The notes under the pieces are model-generated. The model did no database searches. It worked only from the letters and a program-made list of their open reading frames with translations, and was not told the origin of the DNA. This document shows positions 8,039 to 17,147 of a DNA stretch of 64,000 nt, in pieces; position 1 is the first letter of the stretch; every line of letters begins with the position of its first letter. Origin of the DNA: JALYTZ01 sp036559125 (GTDB lineage: Bacteria; Vulcanimicrobiota; Vulcanimicrobiia; Vulcanimicrobiales; Vulcanimicrobiaceae); NCBI GenBank assembly GCA_036559125.1, contig DATBTT010000014.1:38502-102501 (forward strand), written 5' to 3'. Made by a program: the position numbers and the translations under genes.

Positions 8039-8866
8039 TTAAAAAAGGATCGTCGCGAACTCACCGCAGCGCGCAAATCCCACGCGCTCGTAAAGCGCCA
8101 GTGCGTTTGCGTTGAAGGCGTTGACGTACAGCGAAAGGGTGGGATGAACGTCGAGCAACTGCGCGCAGATTCCGTGCAGCGCTTTGCTCGCCAGACCGCG
8201 GCCTCGCAATTCCGGCGGCGTCCAAATGCCTTGAAGCTGGAGCGTCTGGCGGCTCGACGGTCCTACGTTACAAAAGAAGCATAGCCCGGCGTCGGACTCT
8301 CCGACCCACCACAGTCCGCGCGCGATCATCGCGCGAACGTTCGCACCGAAGTCGCCCGAAACGCTGCGTGGATCGTACTCGAGTTCGTGTTCGATCATCT
8401 CGGCGGAATTTTTCGCGATCGTCTTCCACTCGTCCGCGCGGGCCGTGCGAGTGATGACGCCGTCGGAGTTCGCGCGCAGCGCGCCGCGTTGCAGTGCGAG
8501 CAACGGCTGGCTTTCGCGCACGATGCGCGCGGGCGCGTGCCATGGACGCACGCGACGCCAATACGGCTCTACGCACGACCGTGGGCCGACGATCATGCGC
8601 TCGAACCGGAAAGCCGACCCCGCATCGGCAAACGCATCGACCACCCGCTCGCCATCGGCGGCGAGAACGACTTGCCGTCCGAAGAATGCGACGCCGCGCA
8701 CGCGCATGTCGGCGTCGAGATACACGTGCAATCCGGCACGTGTGGCGCTCGAGCGCTCGCGCTCGATCAACCAGGTGAGAAACACGTTGTCGTACGGCGA
8801 AAGCGCCAAGAAGGCCAACGCGGCAGCTTCGTAGGCGGGCACGAGCCGCTGGACGCCGGGTTTCAC
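8039..8866 (-). CDS. GNAT family N-acetyltransferase
   Basis: The protein is about 275 residues. The C-terminal third is a GNAT fold with the acetyl-CoA loop segment LRGRGLASKALHGI and the terminal beta-strand pattern NANALALYERVGF; the N-terminal half (GVAFFGRQVVLAAD and following) resembles the N-terminal half of two-domain GNATs. The substrate cannot be told from sequence. The frame is open for 147 nt upstream into the anti-sigma gene, so the start is inferred as GTG 8866, just after the anti-sigma stop at 8889, and is uncertain. It is the last gene of the run containing the sigma and anti-sigma genes and may be co-expressed with them. Confidence 0.8.
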   Translation of the reverse strand: MKPGVQRLVPAYEAAALAFLALSPYDNVFLTWLIERERSSATRAGLHVYLDADMRVRGVAFFGRQVVLAADGERVVDAFADAGSAFRFERMIVGPRSCVEPYWRRVRPWHAPARIVRESQPLLALQRGALRANSDGVITRTARADEWKTIAKNSAEMIEHELEYDPRSVSGDFGANVRAMIARGLWWVGESDAGLCFFCNVGPSSRQTLQLQGIWTPPELRGRGLASKALHGICAQLLDVHPTLSLYVNAFNANALALYERVGFARCGEFATILF

Positions 8867-8888
8867 GTCACCGGATGCACGGGGAGAC

Positions 8889-9668
8889 TCAGGTGAGTTT
8901 GACAACGAAGGTTGGCGTGCTTGTCGGCTGTTTGCTGCCCCCTTCCGGTTCGACGCTGAGTGCGACCGCCGTAACGTGCGCCCCATTTTCGGGCAGCGGG
9001 ATGAGCGCGACACCGGCGTTATTCGGTACGAAGGTGACCGACGGGGACATCGTCTTCGTTCCCGCCATCAGCGTCCAGGCCTGATACACTTTACCCTTGG
9101 GCGGCGGCGGCAATTGGCGCATCGCGATGTAGAGTCGTTCTCCGTGCTTGACTACTTCGCCGCCGGCCACCCCGTAGCGCTTGGAGCTGGTCGATAGCAG
9201 ATCTGCGATGGTTTGCTTTTGCACTTGCACGCCGCGCGCGAGCGAAGACGAACGCGCGCTCGTTGCGACCAGTTCGTTCTGCGATTGCTTGAGCGATTCG
9301 TTGAGCGAAATGTTGAAGATCGACGTGACGAGCGCGATCGCAAAACACGCCGCCGCGACGGCATATGCCGGCCACACGATCGGTCGAACCGCACGAACCG
9401 TCGCCGCGCTAGGCGCGCTCGCCCCGTTATTGGGCACTGCGTCCGTGCGAATCTGCTTCATGATGCGCGCCTTGAGCATTCGGCTGGGCTGTGCCGCGGA
9501 TTCGGCCGTAAGACCGACCAGATCCGCCACCGGCCTCAACGCCCTGTACTCGGCACGGCATTCGGCGCAATCGACAAGATGCTGCCGGACGCGCTGCGCT
9601 TGGGGCGCGGCGAGCGCGCCGAGCGCGTAGACCGCTACGTCGTCGAGCAATTCTTCGTGGACGTTCAT
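8889..9668 (-). CDS. RskA-type zinc-finger anti-sigma factor
   Basis: The 259-residue protein has an N-terminal anti-sigma domain with the ZAS zinc motif H30-x3-C34-x2-C37, one transmembrane helix (about 97-118), a coiled segment and an extracytoplasmic RskA domain (PKGKVYQAWTLM, then VTFVPNNAGVALIPL and VTAVALSVEPEGGS). It would sequester the ECF sigma factor encoded just upstream; the start codon overlaps that gene's stop by 4 nt (ATGA), which implies translational coupling. Release by regulated proteolysis is known for the family. The inducing signal is not apparent. Confidence 0.93.
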   Translation of the reverse strand: MNVHEELLDDVAVYALGALAAPQAQRVRQHLVDCAECRAEYRALRPVADLVGLTAESAAQPSRMLKARIMKQIRTDAVPNNGASAPSAATVRAVRPIVWPAYAVAAACFAIALVTSIFNISLNESLKQSQNELVATSARSSSLARGVQVQKQTIADLLSTSSKRYGVAGGEVVKHGERLYIAMRQLPPPPKGKVYQAWTLMAGTKTMSPSVTFVPNNAGVALIPLPENGAHVTAVALSVEPEGGSKQPTSTPTFVVKLT

Positions 9669-10198
9669 GCCGTCACCGCCCCATCGAGCGCCGAGCGAAG
9701 TTTGCGCAGTCCGGCGCGAATACGCGTCTTAATCGTTCCTAACGGAATGCCGGTGCGTCGCGCGATTTCTTCGTGCGTGATACCGTTGAGAAACCCCATC
9801 TCGATCGGTTCGCGTTGTTCCGTGGGAAGCTGCGCGAGCGCGCCGCGTACGGCGGCCGCGTCGATGTGTGCGAAGGCGGTTTCCTCGATCTGTTCTTCGT
9901 CGGCAACCGCACACGGAAGTTCGCCTTCGGGACGTTGCGATTTGCTGCGCAAGACGTCCAAAGCGCGATTGCGCGTTACCCGGGCGATCCAGGCCGCGAA
10001 ATTGCCGCTTTCAAACACGGTTGGCGAACTCCACAATTTCAAAAACACCGCTTGCGTCACGTCTTCGGCCCCGCCGACATCGGTGAGGATCCGCAGCGCA
10101 ACTCCGTACACGAGCCGATGGTACGAATCGTAGAGGGCTTCGAATGCCGATGCGTCGCGCGCCCGTACTCGGGCCATGAGCCGGCCTGCATCTTCCAC
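9665..10198 (-). CDS. ECF-type RNA polymerase sigma factor
   Basis: This 177-residue protein has region 2 (FEALYDSYHRLVYGVALRIL and AEDVTQAVFLKLW, about 18-60) with the DNA-melting AWIARVTRNRALDVLR segment, and region 4 (LPTEQREPIEMGFLNGITHE and IARRTGIPLGTIKTRIRAGL, about 124-168) that reads the -35 element. It belongs with the SigK-like ECF factors that pair with RskA. Start GTG 10198 has no strong ribosome site; ATG 10177 is an alternative. A degenerate cyclase gene lies 92 nt upstream on the same strand and may share the promoter region. Confidence 0.93.
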   Translation of the reverse strand: MEDAGRLMARVRARDASAFEALYDSYHRLVYGVALRILTDVGGAEDVTQAVFLKLWSSPTVFESGNFAAWIARVTRNRALDVLRSKSQRPEGELPCAVADEEQIEETAFAHIDAAAVRGALAQLPTEQREPIEMGFLNGITHEEIARRTGIPLGTIKTRIRAGLRKLRSALDGAVTA

Positions 10199-10290
10199 GT
10201 CGTTCTGCTTCGCTTCATTCGTCGGTTGCCCTCGGTTGAACGTAACGCAAGGAAGTCCGGCGTGGATGTATCGAGCATCCGGCTAGGCTG

Positions 10291-11310
10291 CTAGGGCGGC
10301 AGCTGCATTGGCGGGCCGTGCGTATCTTCATACGTACCTGCAAGCGGCGGCGGCTCCGGCATTGCCGGAAACGGGTCGTCCAGGCCTCCGAACCAGGATC
10401 CGGCGGACGTCTGCGTGCCGGCCGCGACCGGCTCGCGAGGTTGCACGATAAAGGGCTGCTCGGGTTGTACCTCCGGCGACACCGATTCGGGTGTGACGAT
10501 GGTTTGCGCGAACGCCCCGTCGCCTGGCAAGTGCAGCAAGTCCTCCTCGCTGCGCGTCGTGAGCCCTCGCACGATGTAGGCTTTTTGCGTGCGTTTGAGG
10601 CCGCGCAACGGCAGCGTATTTGCCGCAACGCCGACGAATTGGTCGGCCACCGGCTCGAACGTCGTTGCGGAGGCCAGAATGTAGGCGTTGAGTTCCTCGG
10701 CGGCGACCTGCAAGCGAGCCGCAACGTGCGCTGCATTGCCGACGACCGCGAATTCGCGGCGGCGCGCAAATCCGACGTCGCCTGCGACGATTGCCCCGGT
10801 GTTCACGCCGACCGTGACGACGTATGGCTGCCGTCCCTGTGAACTCCAGCGCGCGTTCATCGCGTTGATGAGGCGGACCGTTTCGAGCGCCGCGCGTAGC
10901 GCCCGTTCCTCTTGAAACGGCGTGTCGATGAGGACGCCGAAAACGGCGGTGATCGTATCGCCGCGCAGACTCTCGATCACGCCACGCTGCCGCTCGATCG
11001 AGCGACCGGCAATCGCATAGAACTCGTTGAGGTAGCGCAATGTCTCTTCGGGCGTGAGCCGCTCGGCCAAAAGCGAGAAATTTCGAATGCGCGCGCACAA
11101 AATCGTAGCGTGGTATGCCTGCGCGGTAAACAGACGCGGGTCGTTGCGCTCGATCAACTCGTCTACGATCTGCTCGGGGACGTAGCGCGAAAAGAGCGCG
11201 CGCACGAGGCGATTTTCGTCGCGTTCGCGCGTGTAGCGCCGGAAGAGCGAGTGCAGCGCGATGCAGACGCCGATGGCGAGCGCGATCGCGAAGCCGGTGA
11301 GCAAGCCCAT
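10291..11310 (-). CDS. Membrane-anchored class III cyclase homologue with degenerate active site
   Basis: The protein is 339 residues. An N-terminal transmembrane helix (about 3-21) is followed by a linker with SRYVPEQIVDELIE typical of membrane adenylate cyclases, then a class III cyclase domain (about 60-245) and a disordered Pro/Glu/Gln-rich tail. The first metal-site Asp is replaced: the family pattern LFADIRGFT reads LCARIRNFS. The second Asp is present (GDTITAVFG). The transition-state Asn position reads His (GNAAHVAARL), while the Arg remains. Loss of two catalytic residues suggests a sensor or regulatory pseudo-enzyme. It lies upstream of the sigma/anti-sigma genes on the same strand. 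Confidence 0.85.
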   Translation of the reverse strand: MGLLTGFAIALAIGVCIALHSLFRRYTRERDENRLVRALFSRYVPEQIVDELIERNDPRLFTAQAYHATILCARIRNFSLLAERLTPEETLRYLNEFYAIAGRSIERQRGVIESLRGDTITAVFGVLIDTPFQEERALRAALETVRLINAMNARWSSQGRQPYVVTVGVNTGAIVAGDVGFARRREFAVVGNAAHVAARLQVAAEELNAYILASATTFEPVADQFVGVAANTLPLRGLKRTQKAYIVRGLTTRSEEDLLHLPGDGAFAQTIVTPESVSPEVQPEQPFIVQPREPVAAGTQTSAGSWFGGLDDPFPAMPEPPPLAGTYEDTHGPPMQLPP

Positions 11311-11370
11311 ATCCTTCTAGGTGTCGGCCCGAGCGGGGTTTGGCCTGAGTTGCGTCGTAGGTCGCGGGCC

Positions 11371-11745
11371 ATGGCAGCGCTCGAGCAGATCCGGTCCGCC
11401 ATCGCGGATTTCGATGGGTACGGCGACGAGGAAAGCCGCCGCCGCTCCGACCAGCTGATTCGATCGTACCTGGGGGAACGGCTTGCCGCCTACCGGTCGG
11501 AGCATGGCGACAGCGGCGCGTTCGACGCGCTCGTGTTGCGTTGCGAGTTCATGGATCAACGGATATTCAAGGCTTTTGAGTCGTCGAATCCGGACCGCGG
11601 GCGGATCGACGCGCTGCTGGCCGCCGACCTGGAGGTCGTGGCTCTCGCCGGACGGACGGCGGCGCTTGGCTTGGAGGATCTGCCGGGATTCGTGAACGCC
11701 TCCAACGCTGCTCTCGACCGGCGCGACGCCGCCATGCGCGGATAG
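11371..11745 (+). CDS. Small helical protein of unknown function
   Basis: The protein is 124 residues, acidic and predicted almost entirely alpha-helical (MAALEQIRSAIADFDGYGDE at the start, then SDQLIRSYLGERLAAYR and later IDALLAADLEVVALAGRTAA). No signal peptide or membrane segment. The gene starts at ATG 11371 and ends 10 nt before the GH20 gene on the same strand, so the two are probably one transcript. A longer open frame on the opposite strand covers the same bases but has low-complexity, shadow-like composition. Function unknown. Confidence 0.62.
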   Translation: MAALEQIRSAIADFDGYGDEESRRRSDQLIRSYLGERLAAYRSEHGDSGAFDALVLRCEFMDQRIFKAFESSNPDRGRIDALLAADLEVVALAGRTAALGLEDLPGFVNASNAALDRRDAAMRG

Positions 11746-11755
11746 CGCGAGCGAG

Positions 11756-13762
11756 GTGCGGCAGTGGGCCATTTGGTGCGTCGTATTCTTTGCGATGGCC
11801 GTGCCGATGCGAGGGCGGACGCAGGAGGCGGCGTTCCACGTGTTGCCCGCTCCCTCGTCGATTCGCAGCTCGCCTTGCGGGCGGCCCTTTACCTTTAAAC
11901 GCCCGCTACGAGTCGCGAGCGATTTCGACGCTGCCGCTTTCGACCTGATCGACGCGCGCTGGTCGGCACTCGGGATTCCCAAGCTGGTGAGATCCAAACG
12001 ACCCGACGTGCGCGTCGGCCATGCCGCGCTCGCGCCGCAGGCTTATCGGATGCGCGTGCGTTCGGGCGGCGCGATCTCGATCGAAGCGGGAGACCCGGCC
12101 GGCTCTTTCTACGCGGCGATGACGCTGGCGCAGCTTCCGCAGCGCCGGGGACGCGGCTGGATGTTACCGTGCGCCGTCATCGACGATTCACCCGCTCTGC
12201 GTTGGCGCGTGCTCTCCGACGACGTTTCGCGCGGCCCGCTACCGACGATGCGGTATTTCGAAGAACGCATTCGCACGATCGCCGCGTTCAAAATGAACGG
12301 CTATTCGCCGTATATGGAAAATGTTTTTCGCGATCCGCACGAGCCGCTGCCGGCGCCGCTCGACGGCATCACTCCCTCCCAGCTCGGCGCGCTCGACGCC
12401 TACGCGAAGCGCTACCACGTTACGTTAATTCCGGAGCAGCAGACCTTCGCGCACATGCACGGCACGCTCGCGCTCGAACGCTATGCGAGCGCGGGCGAAC
12501 TGCAGCACGACTATCTGCTCAGCCCCGCGTCGCCGTTATCGCACTCGTACCTAAAAACGCTCATCGACGACGAACTCGCGGTAATCCCTCATCCGCCGTT
12601 TTTTCACGTGGGCTCCGATGAAACGTCCGAGCTCGGCGACGGCGCGAGCGCCGCCCTCGTAGCGCAACGCGGAAAGGCACAGGTGTACGCCGCCCATATC
12701 GATGCGATGAACGCGCTGATCGCGCCATCCGGCGCGCGCGTAATGCTCTGGGACGACGGCATTCAAAGCGACCCTTCGATCATGCCGCTCTTGCCGAAGA
12801 ATGCGGTGATCGTCAACTGGCATTACGGCGACGAAAAGACGTTCGAGCCTTACATTAAACGCATCGCAAGCGGCGGATTCGAACAGATGGTGGCTCCGGG
12901 CGCAAACAACTGGAACCAACTCTATCCCGACATCGCTCGAGCCCTGCGCAACGAGAATACCTTTATCACGCAAGGCAAAGCGGCGCGCGTGCTGGGCCTG
13001 TTTCAAACGGTATGGCACGACGACGGCGAGACGCTCTATGAAGCGACATGGTACCCGGTACTGTATGCTGCGACCAGCGGGTGGGAACGGGCGAGCGTCG
13101 ACCCTCAACGGTTCCAGCGCGATTTCCCCTACGCGTTTTTCGGAAGCGACGATCCGCAGTACGGCCAAGATTTCGCGCGACTTGCGGATGCGCAGAGCCG
13201 CGTCACGGCGAGTGCGTACGATACGTCGGACTACTTGTTTTGGGCGGACCCGTTTGACCCACGCGTGGCGGCGCGAATGGCAAAAGTCGATATTCGCGCG
13301 GTGCGCCTCGAGGCCGAAACCGTGGAGAGCCACGTGCTCGAGCACCCGCCCGCGTTGCACCGCGAAACGGCGCGCGTCATGTATCTTGCGGCCCGGCGGT
13401 ACGATCTGCTCGGCCGCAAATATCAGGTCGCGCGAGAAGTTCGCGACTACTACGCCGACGCCAGAGCGCAGATCGGCAAGCCACATAGCCGAACGATTCG
13501 CGATCTCTTCTGGTGCAAGTACTGGTTTTGGGAATTGCGCGACGATTACGAGGCCATCGCACCCCTCTACCGCAGGGCGTGGCTCTACGAAAGCCGGCCC
13601 GGTCATTTGGCGGGCAACATGGAGCGCTATCGGATGACGGCCGGGCGCGCCATCGAACGCGCGGATAAGATCGACGCGATGACGTACGAAGACTACGTGC
13701 GTGAAAAGACATTCCCCTCATTAGAGGACGTCCTCGGTTTGCAGGCGCCGAAACGTGATTAG
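11756..13762 (+). CDS. GH20 beta-N-acetylhexosaminidase, exported
   Basis: The 668-residue protein starts at GTG with a signal peptide (MRQWAIWCVVFFAMAVP). It has an N-terminal GH20b-like domain (about 40-130) and the GH20 barrel with the catalytic Asp-Glu pair in FHVGSDETSELG (about residues 287-288), preceded by the FKMNGYSPYMEN and LIPEQQTFAHMHG barrel strands. A C-terminal helical region of about 200 residues follows. The reaction expected for the family is removal of terminal N-acetylglucosamine or N-acetylgalactosamine from chito-oligosaccharides, glycans or peptidoglycan fragments, in the periplasm or outside. Its 3' end overlaps the permease gene by 8 nt. Confidence 0.9.
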   Translation: MRQWAIWCVVFFAMAVPMRGRTQEAAFHVLPAPSSIRSSPCGRPFTFKRPLRVASDFDAAAFDLIDARWSALGIPKLVRSKRPDVRVGHAALAPQAYRMRVRSGGAISIEAGDPAGSFYAAMTLAQLPQRRGRGWMLPCAVIDDSPALRWRVLSDDVSRGPLPTMRYFEERIRTIAAFKMNGYSPYMENVFRDPHEPLPAPLDGITPSQLGALDAYAKRYHVTLIPEQQTFAHMHGTLALERYASAGELQHDYLLSPASPLSHSYLKTLIDDELAVIPHPPFFHVGSDETSELGDGASAALVAQRGKAQVYAAHIDAMNALIAPSGARVMLWDDGIQSDPSIMPLLPKNAVIVNWHYGDEKTFEPYIKRIASGGFEQMVAPGANNWNQLYPDIARALRNENTFITQGKAARVLGLFQTVWHDDGETLYEATWYPVLYAATSGWERASVDPQRFQRDFPYAFFGSDDPQYGQDFARLADAQSRVTASAYDTSDYLFWADPFDPRVAARMAKVDIRAVRLEAETVESHVLEHPPALHRETARVMYLAARRYDLLGRKYQVAREVRDYYADARAQIGKPHSRTIRDLFWCKYWFWELRDDYEAIAPLYRRAWLYESRPGHLAGNMERYRMTAGRAIERADKIDAMTYEDYVREKTFPSLEDVLGLQAPKRD

Positions 13763-15758
13763 CGGGCTGCTCATCCTGCTGGTTTTCGTGATTTTTGCGG
13801 GCCTGATGTATGCTCGCGTCACCCCGGCGATCTTGGCGGTGCCGCTGATGGCGGTGTGCATGGCGCTGGTCGCGGGCGTTCCGGTGCGCGACGTGAGTGG
13901 AATCGTCGTCGACGGTGCGGCGCTACTGGCCCCGGTCTACATCGCCGTGATCTTCGGTGCGATGCTGGGGCGGGTTACGCTCGACACGGGAATAGCCAAA
14001 GCGATCGTCAATTTTGCCGCCGAATTCGGCGGAGAACGCCCGATGGTGCTGGCGTTGGTGTTGTGTGCGGTCGTCGCAGTGCTCTTCGTTTCGCTCTCGG
14101 GGCTGGGCGCCATCATCATGGTCGGCTCCATAGTTCTGCCGATCATGATGACCACCGGCGTCCCTCGAAAAGTCGCATCGACGCTGTTTTTGATGTCGTT
14201 CGCGCTCGGTTTCATTTTTAACATCGCGAATTGGAAATTCTACACGAAACTCTTCGGCGTGCATCAGCAGCAGCTCTACCAATACGCCCTGGTGCTGGCC
14301 GCCATCGACGCCGTCGCTCTCGTCGTATACGCGATCGTTTCGTTTCGCACGTCGCGCGAGTACGCGACCTGGGCCGTCCGCGCTGAAGAACCGGCCGCTC
14401 GCGGCGTTCCCTGGTGGTCGCTGATCACGCCGGTCTTGCCGATCGTTCTGTACTTCTTTCTCAAGGTCGATGCGACGCTGGCCTTCATTCTCTCGGCGAT
14501 CTACGGCGTTCTGACGACGCGCCCAAAACAGAGCGTGCCTACGCTGGTCGCGGCCGCGATTCGCGGCGTCGAAGACGTTGCGCCCGCGATCATCCTCTTC
14601 GTCGGAATCGGCATGCTCCTCAAAGCCACGACCGCGCCGCAATTCGCGGCGGCATTGCAGCCGCTGGTTTCGTTCGGTGCGCTGCACAACCCAATCGTGT
14701 ACGTGGTCGTGTTCGGACTGTTGAGTCCGCTCGTGCTCTATCGAGGCCCGCTCAACCCGTTCGGCGTCGGCATCGCGATCTTCACGGTTCTGCTCACCGC
14801 GCACGTTTTTCCGCCCGTCCTGCTCGTGGCAACGATAATGGCCGTCGTGCAAGTGCAAAACGTATGCGATCCGACCAACACCGCCAACGTCTGGGTCGCA
14901 AACTATACGGGAACGCCGATCGACGAAATCACCAAACGTACGTTGCCCTATCAAGTCGCGGTCGCGACGGCGGCCTGCATCGCCATCGTTGCCGCCTCGG
15001 GATCGCTGCTGGGCGCGCGCGCGTTTGCGCTGCCGATTCCGGTCGCGGCGGCTGCGGAGAACCCTCCCGGCCTTTTCGCGCCTTCGCGCGCGGCCGGGCG
15101 AATCGCCGTTGGAGACGACGGCAGCGTTCCGGCACGCGAAGCGGCCGGAACGATTGTGACGGGGCTCGACGGATGGGACGGCGTTCGCGCATATGCTTCG
15201 CAGCAGGATCCAAACGCGGCCGACTGCTCGCGCAAGCGCTACATAGCGTACGTCAAGGCGACGTCGACGAGTTTCACGATCGCCGAAGGCACCGATCTCG
15301 ATGTTGGCGTCGTGCTTACCGACTGCGGCGGATGGGAAGTCGACGAATGGCACGATCACGCCGTGTTCGGCAGCGGCCCGACCGCTGCAGACGTTGCGGC
15401 GCTCGCCTCGCAAGGCGTTTCGCGTTTGCAACAGTGGGCGCAGTTGCATCCGGTCCCGGCGAAAAATCTGTTTCGCGAAGGCCTCGCATACGATCCGGGT
15501 AGCCCGCCGACATATTATTTTTCGCTCTTCAAAACCGTCGACGGCAACATGCGCGCGTTCGTGCGGGCGGGCGGTCCGGCGTATGCCGCCGGAATGCGCA
15601 GCAACGACGTCGTCAACAAACTCGACGGAAAGTTTTGGTGGGAATACGGGACGTATCAAACCCAACTGCGGGCGTACGACGGTAAGCCCCACTCGTTCGA
15701 ACTGCAGCGCGGCGCAACCACGATCGACGTGCGGCTCGATCGGCCATTTCAAGGATAA
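13755..15758 (+). CDS. Ion-transporter-superfamily permease with periplasmic PDZ-like extension
   Basis: The protein has 667 residues starting at GTG 13755. Residues 1-420 are a polytopic permease with about 11-12 helices and paired Gly/Asn re-entrant motifs (LSGLGAIIMVGSIVLPI and VQNVCDPTNTANVWVANY), similar to CitMHS/GntP-type transporters; the substrate is not deducible, but the neighbours suggest a sugar acid, amino sugar or amide. Residues 440-667 are soluble: a cysteine-containing domain (about 470-560) and a C-terminal PDZ-like module (GGPAYAAGMRSNDVVNKLDG, about 597-660). A permease of this class carrying such a tail is unusual. The gene overlaps GH20 and is 8 nt from the M20 peptidase, implying one operon. 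Confidence 0.8.
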   Translation: MISGLLILLVFVIFAGLMYARVTPAILAVPLMAVCMALVAGVPVRDVSGIVVDGAALLAPVYIAVIFGAMLGRVTLDTGIAKAIVNFAAEFGGERPMVLALVLCAVVAVLFVSLSGLGAIIMVGSIVLPIMMTTGVPRKVASTLFLMSFALGFIFNIANWKFYTKLFGVHQQQLYQYALVLAAIDAVALVVYAIVSFRTSREYATWAVRAEEPAARGVPWWSLITPVLPIVLYFFLKVDATLAFILSAIYGVLTTRPKQSVPTLVAAAIRGVEDVAPAIILFVGIGMLLKATTAPQFAAALQPLVSFGALHNPIVYVVVFGLLSPLVLYRGPLNPFGVGIAIFTVLLTAHVFPPVLLVATIMAVVQVQNVCDPTNTANVWVANYTGTPIDEITKRTLPYQVAVATAACIAIVAASGSLLGARAFALPIPVAAAAENPPGLFAPSRAAGRIAVGDDGSVPAREAAGTIVTGLDGWDGVRAYASQQDPNAADCSRKRYIAYVKATSTSFTIAEGTDLDVGVVLTDCGGWEVDEWHDHAVFGSGPTAADVAALASQGVSRLQQWAQLHPVPAKNLFREGLAYDPGSPPTYYFSLFKTVDGNMRAFVRAGGPAYAAGMRSNDVVNKLDGKFWWEYGTYQTQLRAYDGKPHSFELQRGATTIDVRLDRPFQG

Positions 15759-15766
15759 AACACGGC

Positions 15767-17143
15767 ATGACTGCGATCGATCCACAATTAGCTGCCTATT
15801 GCGAGTCCCGGCGCGACGCATACGTCGACGAGCTCAAAGATTGGATAGCTATTCCGTCAATATCCGCCGACCCGCAGCGCAAGCAGGACGTGCGCCGCTG
15901 CTGCGAACGGCTCGTCGAACGCATGCGTGCGATCGGTCTCGACGCCGAGGTGCTCGAAACCGACGGAAACCCGTTAGCGTACGGCCAGTGGCTCGGCGCA
16001 ATGGAAAAACCGACGGTGCTGATCTACGGGCACTACGACGTGCAACCGGTCGATCCGCTTGAATTGTGGCGGAGTCCGCCTTTCGAAGCGGAGGTTCGCG
16101 ACGGCAACATCTACGGGCGCGGTTCGGTCGACGACAAGGGCCAGGTGCTGATGCATCTCGCGGCGCTCGAAGCGCACATGCGCACGCGCGGCCGCCTTCC
16201 GGTAAACGTCAAAGTCGTGATCGAAGGCGAAGAAGAGATAGGCTCGCCGAATTTCGATTCCGCGCTCGCGCGGTATCGCGAGCGTTTCGCGGCCGACCTC
16301 GCGGTGATTTCCGATACGGCGGTATTCGCGGACGACATGCCCTCGCTCACCACGTCGATTCGAGGTCTGGTGCACTGGGAGATCGTCGTTGACGGCCCGA
16401 CGAACGATCTTCACTCGGGCTACTACGGCGGCATCGTGCGCAATCCCATCGAAGCTCTCGCGCACGTCATCGGCCGGTTAAAAGACGCCGACGGCCGGGT
16501 GCTGGTTCCGGGCTTTTACGATGGCGTCCACGATCTCGAATTGCGGCATCTTGCCGAACTGCGCGCGTTGCCGTTCGACGAGGCGGCCCAAGCCGGCCAA
16601 CTCGGCGTGCCGGAACTTTTCGGCGAGAGCGGCCGCTTGGCGTTGGAGCGGATGTGGTTTCGGCCGACGCTCGAGTGCAATGGTATCTGGGGTGGGTATC
16701 AAGGGCCGGGGAGTAAGACAATCGTTCCGAGTTGGGCGAAAGCGAAGATATCCGCGCGCCTGGTCGGCGACCAAGACCCGCATGCGATTAAGGCTGCGCT
16801 GGCTTCGTACGTGCAGAGCATCGTCCCGACCGGAGTGCGCGTTCGCGTTGAGTCCGGCGGCGATACGCGCGCGGTCGTCACCTCGCGCGATCATCCGGCG
16901 GTGGCGGCGGCCGCTCGCGCGATGGAGGCCGGCTTCGGCAAAGCGCCCGTGTTCATCGGCACCGGCGGCACCATTGGTCCGGTAGCCAGTTTCGACCGTA
17001 TTTTAAACCTTCCCCAGGTATTGATCGGTGTCGGCCTGCCCGACGATCAGATACACGCACCGAACGAAAAGTTCACGCTGAGCCAATTCTACGGCGGCAT
17101 CAAGACGCTCGCGTGTTTGTACGATGAGTTAGCGGCGCTGTGA
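15767..17143 (+). CDS. M20 family dipeptidase
   Basis: The 458-residue enzyme shows the M20 di-zinc site: YGHYDVQP (first His and Asp), GRGSVDDKGQ (bridging Asp), EGEEEIGS (catalytic base and ligand Glu), DTAVF and the C-terminal HAPNEKF His. The dimerisation lid domain lies at about 205-330. It fits the cytosolic beta-Ala/Xaa dipeptidase branch, since it has no signal peptide. It could cleave peptides or N-acylated amino acids brought in by the neighbouring permease. Start ATG 15767; 8 nt after the permease stop and 4 nt before the next gene. Confidence 0.93.
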   Translation: MTAIDPQLAAYCESRRDAYVDELKDWIAIPSISADPQRKQDVRRCCERLVERMRAIGLDAEVLETDGNPLAYGQWLGAMEKPTVLIYGHYDVQPVDPLELWRSPPFEAEVRDGNIYGRGSVDDKGQVLMHLAALEAHMRTRGRLPVNVKVVIEGEEEIGSPNFDSALARYRERFAADLAVISDTAVFADDMPSLTTSIRGLVHWEIVVDGPTNDLHSGYYGGIVRNPIEALAHVIGRLKDADGRVLVPGFYDGVHDLELRHLAELRALPFDEAAQAGQLGVPELFGESGRLALERMWFRPTLECNGIWGGYQGPGSKTIVPSWAKAKISARLVGDQDPHAIKAALASYVQSIVPTGVRVRVESGGDTRAVVTSRDHPAVAAAARAMEAGFGKAPVFIGTGGTIGPVASFDRILNLPQVLIGVGLPDDQIHAPNEKFTLSQFYGGIKTLACLYDELAAL

Positions 17144-17147
17144 GCCG

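Noticed and set aside
11317..11997. Minus-strand frame of 226 residues opposite the small helical protein and the GH20 start
   Set aside because: It covers the GH20 signal-peptide region in antisense, with low-complexity Arg/Ser composition and no ribosome site.
13923..15821. Minus-strand frame of 632 residues opposite the permease-PDZ gene
   Set aside because: Its composition is extremely Arg/Asp-rich, as expected for the antisense of a membrane protein; no motif is present.
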